Origin: Chromatiaceae bacterium
Lineage (GTDB): Bacteria; Pseudomonadota; Gammaproteobacteria; Chromatiales; Chromatiaceae
Assembly: GCA_024235255.1 (NCBI GenBank)
Contig: JACKMT010000001.1
Span: 806,001-870,000 of the forward strand
Direction: 5' to 3'
DNA length: 64,000 nt
Shown here in pieces: positions 42,325 to 52,500 of the stretch. Both the position numbers and the translations under genes were made by a program. The stretch's first letter is position 1. Each line of letters starts with the position of its first letter. The notes under the pieces were generated by a model. It ran no database searches, was not told the origin of the DNA, and worked only from the letters and a program-made list of their open reading frames with translations.

Positions 42325-44499
42325 ATGCCATTACCGGTACCGAATCTGGATGATCGCCGCTTCGACGATCTGGTGGCCGAAGCCAAGGCCCGCCTCGCGG
42401 TGCATCTGCCGGAACTGACCCAGATCGCCCCCGGCGATCCGGTGCACAGCTTCATCGACCTGTTCGCCTGGCTCACCGAGACCATCCTCTACCGCGCCAA
42501 TCTGATTCCCGAGCGTCAACGCCGGGTGTTTCTGAACCTGCTGCAGATTCCGCTGCGCCCGGCGCGGGCGGCCCGCGGCCTGGTATGCGTGGACGCCAGC
42601 CCCACCAGCGTGCTGCTGCCGCAGTTGCTGCCCGACGGCAGCCAGCTCAAGGCCGGCAAACACGCGCTGACCACGGTGGGAGTGCTGCAGCCGACCTGTC
42701 TGAGCCTGCAGGTGCTGGTAAAGCAGAAGCTGGCGAGCAGCGATCTCACCGCGCTAGGCATCTCGCTGCAGGACCTGGCCGACCAGTTCGGACTGCGTAA
42801 AGGAGAGACCCCCACCCCGTTCCAGCCGCGCCGCCTGGTGCCGGGCAGCGAGCTGCTGGATCTGGAAGACAGCCTGGACAGCGCCTTCTATCTTGCCTGC
42901 ATCGCGCCTAAACAGCTGGAGAAGCAGCTCATGCTGGTGCGTCAAAATCTGGCCGGCGTGATCCTGAATGTCGCCATCGCCCCGGCCGACAATCTGACAG
43001 GAGAGGCGGTCAACGAGCTCAACCCGCGCAAACTGGTATGGGAGCTGGCCTCCACCGGGGAGGCGGGTGAGGCTATCTATCTGCCGCTTGACGTGCTGGC
43101 GGACTCTTCCGGTGGCGGCCGCCAGAGCGGTGTGGTGCGGCTGCGCCTGCCCAAAAATCACGGCCTGTTCCACAGTTTCGCCCAGACTGATCCGATGTTC
43201 AGCGGCGTCGGCGAGCAGCCACCCGAGTTGGCGGACCGAGTCGAAGCCAGCCGCGTGGCGCTGTGGCTGCGGCTGCGCTGCCCGGAACACCCAAAGCTGC
43301 GGCTGGGCTACCTTGGCCTGAACGGCGTGGACGTATTGGCCCAGGGGCTCAAACAGGATCTGATCGTGGGCCTGGGCAACGGGCAGCCCGATCAGGTGAT
43401 TGCGCTGCCCGACCGCCAGATCGAGGCCGCCACGCTGCAGCTGGATGTGGAGGAGAACGGCGCCTGGGTGCGCTGGCAGCGGGTCGATTTTCTGGCCGGG
43501 CAGGCAGCGGATGCCAACGTCTATACGCTGGATGCCCAGAGCGGATACGTCTACTTCGGCGACGGGGTCTCCGCCGGCCGCCGGCCGCCTTCTGGCGCAC
43601 GGGTGCGCATTGCCGCCTACCTGTTCGGCGGCGGCCGCGACGGCAACCTAGCCGCCGGCCTGATCAAGGAGATCGTCAACGGCTCCCCGCGCCACAAGCT
43701 GCGGCATGAGTGGCCGCTGACCGGCGGCCTCGACGCGGAGAGCGTCGAGCAGGCGGAGAAGCGCATTCCCCAGTTTCTCACCCACCGCAACCGCGCGGTG
43801 ACCCAGACCGATTTCAAACGCATCGCCGAAGCCAACCCGGTCAATCCGGTGGCGCGCGCCGAGGTAAAAGTGGGCTTTCTCCCCGGCGCCAATATCGCCG
43901 CCGCGCGCGAAGGCGTACCGGGGGTGGTGAGCCTGTTCGTGCTGCCTCCCGGTGCGCCGGCGCTGGGCCACACGCCCAAGCCGACCCAGGGCCTGTTGAA
44001 GGATCTGTTCGGCTATCTACTGAACCGCGTATTGATCGGCACCGAACTTTACGTGCTCAGCCCCGAATTCATACCGGTAGCGATCGGCGTAACAGTGCAG
44101 CTGCGCGACGCCGAGACCGAACAGCAGACGCTGCAGGATGTGCAGTACGCGCTGGTCGATTACCTGTGGCCATTGGCCCCCGGCGGCGCGCGCGCGACTG
44201 GCTGGCCGCTGGGCACCCCGGTGCGCGCCAACGAACTGATCACTCAGGTGGCACGGGTGGACGGCGTGCTGGCGGTAAACCGGCTCGCGCTGTTCGTCAA
44301 GGGCGCCAAAGGCTGGCGCCGGCTGGGAGAGTCCGAGGAGGTGAGCCTGAAATCCTACCAGCTGCCCGAATTGTTCGGCGTACGGGTGGAGAGCGGCAGC
44401 GGTAATCCGGGACTGCCGGGCGGAATCGGCGCGCAGGAGGGCCAGCCCAGTGCCGAGAGCCGCGCCGTGCCGGTGCCTGTCATTCCGGATCTCTGCTGA
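42325..44499 (+). CDS. Baseplate J-like protein (gp6/Afp11 type)
   Basis: A 724-residue putative baseplate assembly protein. Baseplate-J features are DDLVAEAKARLAVHLPEL, DLFAWLTETILYRANLIPERQ at the N-terminus, an internal VYTLDAQSGYVYFGDGVSAG, and RNRAVTQTDFKRIA followed by ARAEV in the core. It forms the baseplate wedge ring that contacts gp25 and tail protein I. Residues around 700-724 are low complexity. Strong GAGGAGGA ribosome binding site. The gap to the next gene is five bases. Confidence 0.93.
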   Translation: MPLPVPNLDDRRFDDLVAEAKARLAVHLPELTQIAPGDPVHSFIDLFAWLTETILYRANLIPERQRRVFLNLLQIPLRPARAARGLVCVDASPTSVLLPQLLPDGSQLKAGKHALTTVGVLQPTCLSLQVLVKQKLASSDLTALGISLQDLADQFGLRKGETPTPFQPRRLVPGSELLDLEDSLDSAFYLACIAPKQLEKQLMLVRQNLAGVILNVAIAPADNLTGEAVNELNPRKLVWELASTGEAGEAIYLPLDVLADSSGGGRQSGVVRLRLPKNHGLFHSFAQTDPMFSGVGEQPPELADRVEASRVALWLRLRCPEHPKLRLGYLGLNGVDVLAQGLKQDLIVGLGNGQPDQVIALPDRQIEAATLQLDVEENGAWVRWQRVDFLAGQAADANVYTLDAQSGYVYFGDGVSAGRRPPSGARVRIAAYLFGGGRDGNLAAGLIKEIVNGSPRHKLRHEWPLTGGLDAESVEQAEKRIPQFLTHRNRAVTQTDFKRIAEANPVNPVARAEVKVGFLPGANIAAAREGVPGVVSLFVLPPGAPALGHTPKPTQGLLKDLFGYLLNRVLIGTELYVLSPEFIPVAIGVTVQLRDAETEQQTLQDVQYALVDYLWPLAPGGARATGWPLGTPVRANELITQVARVDGVLAVNRLALFVKGAKGWRRLGESEEVSLKSYQLPELFGVRVESGSGNPGLPGGIGAQEGQPSAESRAVPVPVIPDLC

Positions 44500-44504
44500 C
44501 GGCG

Positions 44505-46895
44505 ATGGACGTCAATAACACACCCTACTGCCTGCTGCGCACTGCCGACGAGTTCGAGCAGGGCTCTACCAGGCTGCACTGGAACAGCGCCTTGCAGGCG
44601 CTCACGCTGGTGCAGAACCAGACGCTGCGCCTGCCCGCATCCGATCCGGCTGCCGCTCTCTCTGCCTGGCAGAGCAGCACTCCGCTGGCGCTCGACAGTT
44701 TCAATCAGGTGGGGAGACTGAGCGGGGATCGACGCAGTGTGGAGTTCAACAGCGGCCGCGGATTTCTGACCCTGCAGGATGGCGAACTTGCCGCTGTCAT
44801 CGCCCCGGTCGGCAGCTTCTCCGACGCTGTGCTGGGCGGCGATGGCCGCCTCGCCCTGCCCTACAGCGACAATACCGGCCAGCATGGAGTGGTGCTGTTT
44901 CATCTGCGCCGGCGCTGGCAGACCCGCTGCGATCTGAGCCGAGACCGCGCTGGCGCCGCGCTGCCGCCGCCGCGCCGCGCCTGGGTGGATGGCGACAACC
45001 GGATATGGCTGATTACCGGCTCGTATTTACTGCTGTGCGAAGGCGAACCCTTGCCGCTGCCGTATAACCCACAGCCGGTCCGCTTCGAACCGGAGACGCT
45101 CAATCCCGGTGAACTGCAGCTGCACTGGGTGCAGCCACTGCCCGCCGGTTGGGAAGCGCTGGCGCTGTGCGGCGACCACGCCACACTCTATCTGTTGGCC
45201 CACGACGGCGCCGGCAGCCAGGCGATCCTGACCCGGCCGCGCAGCCGTCTACCCGATACCGGCTTCCGTATACATCGTTGTAGCAGCGCGGTGCCCTTCG
45301 TCATCGATCTGGCCATGGCCGCGGATGCCGGCTACCCAATTCCCGGCCGTCTCGCCGCGCTGGCGCCGCGCCAGCCGGGCGACAGCAATTTCACACAGCG
45401 CGATGCCGTTATCCTGGAGCTGCGCTGGGATGCAGATAACGGCAGCGGCTCGGCGGAACTGGTGCTCGAACGCTACCCGATGCTCTCGCTGGCCGTGCCG
45501 CGTTTCGTCAGCAGCGCCGACGGTCAGCTGCGCTACCAGGCGGAAGCGGACCCGGATTATCCCGGCTTCGTGCCGCGCCCGCGGGAGCTGCACGCGCTGC
45601 GCCGTCCCAGCTACCCGTTGGAAGCCGGTGCACTGCTGCACACAGTGCTGGATTCAGGGCAACCTGACACCCACTGGCACCGGCTCTACCTGGACGCCAG
45701 CATTCCCCTCGGCTGCGGCATCGAGATCGGCGTCCGCGTCTTTGCCAGCGACGCCCAGCGCGGCAGCGCGGCGATCATTCCGCAGCTGCCGCCGCTGTGG
45801 ACGCCGCTGACCTCGGAACTGGGTTTCGCCGACGCCATCGCCCGGCAGCAGCAAGGCACCGGCGGGTTGTTCGAAATCCTGCTGCAGCGGCGCGAAGGCC
45901 CGGTGCGGCGGCTCTCCGGCCGCTACCTGCAGCTGCAGGTAACGCTGCGCAGCAACGGCCACCAGACCCCCTGTCTGCACGCGATCCGCGCCTACTACCC
46001 GCGCTTCTCCTATCAGGAGGCCTACCTGCCGGAGCTGTACCGGCAGGAGCAGAGTTACGATCCGGCCAACGGCAGCGGCCCGGCCAACGGTGCGGATGTA
46101 CGCGAACGGCTGCTGGCCGCGTTCGAAGGGGTGCTGACTCCGCTGGAGCAGCGCATTGCCGCCAGCGATCAGCTGGTGCACCCGGATGCCGCGCCCGCAC
46201 GGCACCTGCCCTGGCTGGCCGAGGCACTGGGCACGCCGCTGCCGGCGCATTGGCCTGTGCCCCGCCAACGCCGGCTGGTCGGTCAGGCAACGCTGGTGCA
46301 GCAGTACAAGGGCACGCTCTACGGCGTCAATCTCGCGCTGGATATCGCCAGCGACGGCGGTGTGCAGCGGGGGGAGATCGTGCTGGTGGAGAATTTTCGG
46401 CTGCGCCGCACCATGGCGACCATACTGGGGGTCAGCATGGACGATGCGGATCACCCGCTCACACTGGGCACCGGCATGAGCGGCAACAGCATCGTCGGCG
46501 ACAGCCTGATCCTGTCGGAGAGCGACGCGAGGGAGTTTCTGGCGCTCTTCTCGCCCGATCTCGCCAGCCAGGAGGAGAGCGCCGTAGTCAAGTTGTTTTT
46601 CGAGCAGTACGCGCATCAGGTCAGCGTGCTGCTGCATGGCCGCGGGACGCGGCTGCGCACCCTGGTCGAGGAGCTGCTGACGGAAAACATGCCGGCCCAC
46701 CTGCAGTGGCGGATCTTTGAAACGGAGCACCCGTTTGTGCTGGGGATCGCGCCGCTGTTGGCGGTGGACACCTTTATCGAAACCGAACCGGCGTTCCGGC
46801 CGGTTGCGCTGAACGACACCTGGCTGGGTCGGGAGGGCGTGCTCAACAATCCGGCGGCGTTCTCCCCGGCCGACATCAACACACAGACACTCTGA
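44505..46895 (+). CDS. Tail protein I-like baseplate protein with N-terminal propeller-like region (Afp12 type)
   Basis: A 796-residue protein. The C-terminal part is like P2 gpI/Afp12 tail proteins: YYPRFSYQEAYLPELYRQEQ, then VRERLLAAFEGVLTPLEQRI, ARHLPWLAEALGTPLP and RQRRLVGQATLVQQYKGTLY. The N-terminal about 480 residues contain repeated beta segments (for example DGELAAVIAPVGSFSDAV and RAWVDGDNRIWLI) suggestive of a beta-propeller, an addition relative to phage gpI. It forms part of the wedge and contact for fibres. Five bases after the baseplate J gene. Confidence 0.88.
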   Translation: MDVNNTPYCLLRTADEFEQGSTRLHWNSALQALTLVQNQTLRLPASDPAAALSAWQSSTPLALDSFNQVGRLSGDRRSVEFNSGRGFLTLQDGELAAVIAPVGSFSDAVLGGDGRLALPYSDNTGQHGVVLFHLRRRWQTRCDLSRDRAGAALPPPRRAWVDGDNRIWLITGSYLLLCEGEPLPLPYNPQPVRFEPETLNPGELQLHWVQPLPAGWEALALCGDHATLYLLAHDGAGSQAILTRPRSRLPDTGFRIHRCSSAVPFVIDLAMAADAGYPIPGRLAALAPRQPGDSNFTQRDAVILELRWDADNGSGSAELVLERYPMLSLAVPRFVSSADGQLRYQAEADPDYPGFVPRPRELHALRRPSYPLEAGALLHTVLDSGQPDTHWHRLYLDASIPLGCGIEIGVRVFASDAQRGSAAIIPQLPPLWTPLTSELGFADAIARQQQGTGGLFEILLQRREGPVRRLSGRYLQLQVTLRSNGHQTPCLHAIRAYYPRFSYQEAYLPELYRQEQSYDPANGSGPANGADVRERLLAAFEGVLTPLEQRIAASDQLVHPDAAPARHLPWLAEALGTPLPAHWPVPRQRRLVGQATLVQQYKGTLYGVNLALDIASDGGVQRGEIVLVENFRLRRTMATILGVSMDDADHPLTLGTGMSGNSIVGDSLILSESDAREFLALFSPDLASQEESAVVKLFFEQYAHQVSVLLHGRGTRLRTLVEELLTENMPAHLQWRIFETEHPFVLGIAPLLAVDTFIETEPAFRPVALNDTWLGREGVLNNPAAFSPADINTQTL

Positions 46896-46911
46896 CGACC
46901 AAGGAGAGTGC

Positions 46912-47811
46912 ATGGACAAGAGCGACGATTTCATCACCCTGGAACAGGACGCCACGCTGGAGGAGCCGCTGCGGCGGGTGGCATACGAAGCCGGCATGAT
47001 GCTGGGACTGGAAGCGACCCGGGACGAGCAGGCTTACCACCGCCGCCGCCTCAACCGCCATCAGTACTGGCTGAACGGCTACGGCACGCTGGCGGGCATG
47101 CGGGTCAGCCACTCCCCTGACAGCCACCCGAACGACAGCGACAATATTACCGTGCGCCTGCTGGTGAGTCCCGGTATCGGCATCGACGGACTTGGCCGGG
47201 AGGTGCTGGTCCATGAGACCTACTGCATCAATCTGGGCGAGTGGCTGGCGGCGCAGAGCGAGTCCCATCTGCGCGAGGGCTACAGCGACCCCGACAATCT
47301 GCTCTGGCTGAAAGTCTGTGTGCGTCAGCAGGATTGTCCGGTGGCGCAGCAGCCGGTATTGGCGCGCAAGCTCAACCTGAGCACCGACGCGGTGCAGCCG
47401 AGCCGCACCGCCGACAGCGTCATGCTGGAGCTGATTCCCGAACTACCGGCGGCAGACGATCCCCGCTTCGCGCCCTGGGCCAGCCATCTGCCGGTGGCCG
47501 ACGCACTGCCCGCGCTCGGCGCGGCGGAACAGGCAACCCTGAATGCAGTCACCGCCGCCAGTGCCGCCGCCGGCGCCCAGCTGGCGCTGCACGCCCGGCT
47601 GCTGCACGCCCTCGACAACAGCGGCGTAAACACCAGGGAACTCAACGATCAGTTCGAGCTCGGTGCCCGGCTGCTGCTGGCGCATGTCGCCATCAGCGTG
47701 GCTGACATTAACGCGATCCTGGTCAATCCGAACCTGGTTTCGATCAACAATCTGGTGCGGCCGTTCATGGTCAGCGCCAGCCAGCTGGCCTGGCTCGCCC
47801 GCCAGCCCTGA
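46912..47811 (+). CDS. eCIS protein, paralogous family member 1 of 3
   Basis: A 299-residue protein of unknown function, with an AAGGAGAG ribosome binding site. Its N-terminal module (about 20-110) contains YHRRRLNRHQYWLNGYGTLAGMRV and VSPGIGIDGLGREVLV. The same layout (a D/E-x-x-Y helix, a G-x-G-I-x-G turn and a strand with GxALDxxGRxVxL) recurs in the two following proteins. The second half is alanine-rich and helical, with no membrane helix. Position after tail protein I suggests a baseplate periphery or fibre-docking role. Confidence 0.7.
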   Translation: MDKSDDFITLEQDATLEEPLRRVAYEAGMMLGLEATRDEQAYHRRRLNRHQYWLNGYGTLAGMRVSHSPDSHPNDSDNITVRLLVSPGIGIDGLGREVLVHETYCINLGEWLAAQSESHLREGYSDPDNLLWLKVCVRQQDCPVAQQPVLARKLNLSTDAVQPSRTADSVMLELIPELPAADDPRFAPWASHLPVADALPALGAAEQATLNAVTAASAAAGAQLALHARLLHALDNSGVNTRELNDQFELGARLLLAHVAISVADINAILVNPNLVSINNLVRPFMVSASQLAWLARQP

Positions 47812-47826
47812 GCACGGAGATCCAAC

Positions 47827-49521
47827 ATGAGCGAGATCCTGTTTCAACCCCTGGGCAACCCCACCGCCGCCGGCGAGGGGTTGAGCACTATTGCCGATAT
47901 CGATCCGCGCCTCACCCGCACTCACTATTTCGACGGCCGCCTGCTCACCGCGGAAGATCTGACTCGCGATCAGATCTATCTCGACCAGCGCCTGCGCGAG
48001 CTGGGCCGGGTGCTGGGCAGCGGCATCATGAGCGGACTGGAACTGAGCTTCGACCGCTTCACCGGCCTGCTGACGCTGCAGCCGGGACAGGCGCTGACGC
48101 CGGCCGGCCGGGTGCTGGAACTGGGCAGCCAGCTGATCGTAAATCTGGGCGACCGGGCGTTGATCTCACAGCTCAACGACGGCAACTACCGCCGCTTCAA
48201 CCGGGCGCTCTATGCCGTCGTGCTGCGCTACGCCGACGTCGCCACCGACATCGCCGAGGTGTTCCCGAAGGATCTGGGGGCCAGACGGGGTTCGGAGTAC
48301 GCGTTGATCACCGAATCGGTGCAGCTGGGGCTGGTGCCGCTGCCGATCCCGCTGCCGCAGCAGAGTGCACTGCAGATTCGCGCCCGGCTGATGCGGGAAC
48401 TGCTCGGCAACGAGCAGCTGCTCGGCCTGCTGCCGGAGGATGCCGTGGGTCTGGGGGTATTGGCGATCCAGAACGATACGCCGCAGTGGCTGGATGCGGA
48501 GCTGCTGCGCCAACCCATGCGTGCAGAGCCGGCACTGGGCGATCTACAGTCCGATCTTGCGCGTCAGTATGAGCTGCTGCTCGCGGATATTCTGAGCGCC
48601 CGCCGCAGCGGCGGGCTCAACGGCGACTTCCATGCCGCCGACTACTTCTCGCTGTTGCCCCCGGTCGGCACCCTGCCCAAAGAGGCGCTCGACCCGGTCA
48701 ACGGCCGCCAGGGCTACTTTCCGGAGAACTACAAGGTCGCCATCGCGCCGATCCGCCAATCCGACGTGGCGCTGATCCAGACCGAATCGCTCAAGCTGCC
48801 GCCGATCGATCTGACTAGCGGGGAACCCTTGGATCTGGTGGTGCTGGTGCCGCTCTCCAATCTCGATTATGGCCATTATGCCGCTCAACTGGAGCGCAAC
48901 ATCGACCCGCTGAACCGGCGCCTGCCGCAAATTGACCTGCTGAAGCTGAAACTCTATCCGGTCCGGCCGGTGCATGCGTTGGACACCGATGCCGCCGCCT
49001 GGAGCGGCATCTGGGACCGCCTCGGCGATACGCCGCCGTTTTACCTACGCCGGCCCACCCGCGCCGCCGAAACTGCGGTCAGCGGGATCGTGCTGGCGCT
49101 GGGAAGTACAGTGCCGGCACCGGCGGTCGGTGAGACCGGGCCGGCCGACAGCGGCGGCATGATCCAGGATGCCGACAGCCAATTCCTAAGCCGGCTCAAC
49201 CTGACGACGCTGTCCGGTCTGCGGCCGCCGGTAAATGCCGAAGGCGACACTGCGCTGGCTGCGCTCACCGCCGCACACGGCGGCAGCGCAAACCGGGTGC
49301 AGCTGATCGCCGGCATCCTGCTGCGTATCGAGCGTGAGTACGACGCGCTCAGCTGGCCGACACTGCTGGCGCTGGCCAACGCCGACCAGCTGACGCCTTT
49401 TCTGCAGGGATTAGTGGATGCCGCACCCGCCACGAACACACCCGCCACGGTGGTAGCGGTCGGCACGGAACTGAACCTGGATGCCAACCTGCTCAACCAG
49501 TGGAGCAGTCTGGTCGCCTGA
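47827..49521 (+). CDS. eCIS protein, paralogous family member 2 of 3
   Basis: A 564-residue protein. The N-terminal module has THYFDGRLLTAEDLTRDQIY, LGSGIMSGLELSFD and LQPGQALTPAGRVLELGSQL, comparable with genes on both sides. A middle region (about 110-220) has beta strands such as LYAVVLRYADV and SEYALITESVQLGLVPLPIP, resembling phage-tail fibre/baseplate proteins. The rest is probably multi-domain and is not recognised. It begins 15 bp after its neighbour and is complete. Confidence 0.7.
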   Translation: MSEILFQPLGNPTAAGEGLSTIADIDPRLTRTHYFDGRLLTAEDLTRDQIYLDQRLRELGRVLGSGIMSGLELSFDRFTGLLTLQPGQALTPAGRVLELGSQLIVNLGDRALISQLNDGNYRRFNRALYAVVLRYADVATDIAEVFPKDLGARRGSEYALITESVQLGLVPLPIPLPQQSALQIRARLMRELLGNEQLLGLLPEDAVGLGVLAIQNDTPQWLDAELLRQPMRAEPALGDLQSDLARQYELLLADILSARRSGGLNGDFHAADYFSLLPPVGTLPKEALDPVNGRQGYFPENYKVAIAPIRQSDVALIQTESLKLPPIDLTSGEPLDLVVLVPLSNLDYGHYAAQLERNIDPLNRRLPQIDLLKLKLYPVRPVHALDTDAAAWSGIWDRLGDTPPFYLRRPTRAAETAVSGIVLALGSTVPAPAVGETGPADSGGMIQDADSQFLSRLNLTTLSGLRPPVNAEGDTALAALTAAHGGSANRVQLIAGILLRIEREYDALSWPTLLALANADQLTPFLQGLVDAAPATNTPATVVAVGTELNLDANLLNQWSSLVA

Positions 49522-49534
49522 GGAGCCTGATGCG

Positions 49535-52500
49535 ATGAACCCGATACTTCTGCACAACCCGGTTCCGATGACGGCCGGTGGTCGCCGCCGCCGGTTCGAG
49601 CGGGTGCACATGTTTCCCGGCCGTCATCTGGGAGAGGAGGAGTTCGACCGTGAGCAGGCTTACGCGGATCTGCGGCTGGCATCGCTGCTGCGCGGTCATC
49701 GTGCGGGCATCCTGCAGGGGCTGGAGATCAATCTGGGGCCCAACGGTGTCGGCGCCGGAGCTTTCAGCGTCAACGCCGGGCTCGCGCTGGACGGTCAGGG
49801 TCAGGGCCTCGGCCTCTACTACCCACTGCGCGCCGAGTGGTCCGAGTTGATCGCCGCCCACCTGGCGGAGAGCGGCGAGAACGATCCCAGCGGGGTCTAC
49901 TACCTGCTGCTGCAACGCAACAGCCATCAGATCGACAGCCCGGATGTGGATCCCTGCCAGCGCAGCGAGCTGGACCCGACGCGCGACACCCGGCTGGTGG
50001 TGAGCGGCACGCTGGCGCTGCGACGGCTCAACTTCGCACCCGCCAGCGTCACCGCCATACCGCGCGAACGGATCGAGAACTGGAGCGCCGCCGACCGGGT
50101 GGACGCGCGCTTTCTGGCCGGTTTGCCAGCAGCCGTGCCGCTTGCCCTGGTTGCCATCGGCCCGGACGGCGGCGGCGGTCACGCACCGCTGTGGCTGTCG
50201 CAAGAGGCTGGCCGTTACGAGGCGGTGCCGGATGGCGGCTATCGCGTGCTGTTAAACCAGACGAGTGCTGCGCTGCGCCGGATAATGCAGCGGGCTGCGC
50301 TGGAGGTGAGCGAGACCAACCCGCTGCCGCAGTTCCTGCGCGACAACCTGCACCTGGACTTCCTGCCCGCCGCCGGCCAGCTGCCGCTGGAGTGGCTGCG
50401 CAATCCCGCTGCCCCCGCTCCCAGTCTGCTCTGGTTGCCGCTGCACGTCGGCATAGACATGGTGCCGGTGCCCGAGGAGGCGGTGCTGGAGCTGGTCAGC
50501 CGCCACATCGCCCGACGTGTGATCGACCTGCGCCAGCCGGCCGGCGACAGGATCCGCCTGCTGCTGGCAGTGAACGAGCCGGATTACCGCCACGACCTGC
50601 TGGACATCCCGCCCACCGAAGCCCGGCTTGAAGCCGATATCTACCGCTTCTACATGCGCGCCTACGAAGCCTGGCGCAAGTGGCATCAGCAGTTCGACCT
50701 GCTCTATCATCTGGAGCCGTCGGATACGCCTCCGTTGGCGGACCCGCAACTTGCCGGGTTGGAACAGGCGGTGCTCGATCCGGCCCAGTTCAGGCATCTC
50801 GATCTGCCCAAGCCCGAGCCTGCGCCGCTGCCGCCGCTCGATTTCTTCAACGCAACGATCACCCGCGCCGACACCGACCTGGACCCGGAGAACCCGGCCG
50901 TTCCCTACCCCTTCAACCGAGGGGTGCCCGCGCTGCCGGCCTTCTTCTCCCAGTGGCTGGTGGCGGGTGCCCCGCCGGCCGTTCCCACCCCGACCGAAGA
51001 CGGGTTGGTGGTCCGGTATGCGGTTGCGCTGGTCGAGCTGGAAGCGATCGAAAACCAGATCCGCGCCAGCCGCAGCCGGGTGGAGAAGAGCCGCGACCTG
51101 CTGCTGCTGATGCGCCAGCAGCTCGATACCCAGACCGTTGCGCTGGCTGCACTGGCGGGCGGCGTGGCCGGCGACGGCAGCGGGCTGCAGGTAGCGCGCT
51201 GGCTGCCTTATGCCGGTCTGGACGCTCTGGCGGAACCTAGCGGCGAATCGGGCGGCAGCACCACCGCGACCAGGAGCGTTCAGGCTGCCCCGCTCAGCGG
51301 CGCCGCCCCTGCAGCTGTGTCCGGCATCGGCTTGAACCTGACCAAATCGGCGACTGGCAGCGGACTCAGCAGCGCGCTGCTGACCAACGCGCTGGCTTCC
51401 ACCTCGACCGTCGCCAAGTCCAATCTGCTGCTGGCGAGCAAACCGCAGAGCTTCTCCGCGTTTGAATTGGGCATCAACAAATCGCGTTTAAGCCTGTTGG
51501 CACAAGTCAGCAAGCAGGCAGTGGCCAAGCCCGCCTTCGAGGCCAAGGAGTACCGCTTCGGAGTCATCGACCACATCAGCCCCGAGGTCAACGAATACGC
51601 CAAGGCCTATTACGGCATGAAGGAGCTGCTGGCGACGCTGAAGGATCTGTTCGACCCGACCGACGCCAAGAGCCTGCGCAGCGATCTGCGCAAAGTCGGG
51701 CAGACCGAAGAGGCGGGAGAGACCCCGGCCAACGCCAATCCGTTCGAACGCAACAGCAGCCTGGAATCCCCCGCCATATTGGACAATCTGGCCACCAAGA
51801 ACGCCGGCAATGACGCCAAGAAGCGCAACCTGCTGCTCACCCAGTACCGTTACCATGCACTGTTCAAGGCGGGCCGCATCCTGACCCAGTGGATCGCCAT
51901 CTGCGAAGCGCGCTACAACAATCTGGAGCGCAAACTGCAGGCCAAGCTGCGTGAGCAGGCAGCCAAGATCGCACAGATCGACAAACTGGCGGGACTGATC
52001 CGGGTCGCCAGAGAGACGCTGGAGAACATTGACCGCTTCCGGGTGGAGCAGCTTGGCGACTATGGCGTGGCGCAGCGCCTGTTGGATGAGGATTGGCGGC
52101 GGGTTTATGCGCTCGATCAGGAACGCACACGCATTCTGACCAGCGCGCTGCGGGGTCTCTACTATGTGCGGGAGCGCAGCACCCCGGTGAGTGCGGCGCT
52201 GGCCGATCCCCTGCTGCTGCGGCATGGCAGCAGCCGCGATATCGTGCCCGGATGCGACTGGGAGGATGAGGTGGAGCTGCCGGAGGCGATCGCGCCTTTT
52301 TTCCATACCGTCAGTGAAATACCGATAGCAGACTGGACCCGGCTCAACCCGCTGCTGCCGAAATTGCCGCCGTTCCAGCAGTTCACATTTTTGGCGCAGA
52401 TGCGCCAAACGCGCTTTAAAGCCAGGCCGTTGACGCTCCCCGGCGGCGGCGCCGGCGATACCCTGCAGACGCGCCTGCAGACAGTACACCTGCAGAACCG

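Noticed and set aside
45654..46997. Leftward frame of 447 codons opposite the tail-protein-I-like gene
   Set aside because: Shadow of the plus-strand gene; no plausible start or motif.
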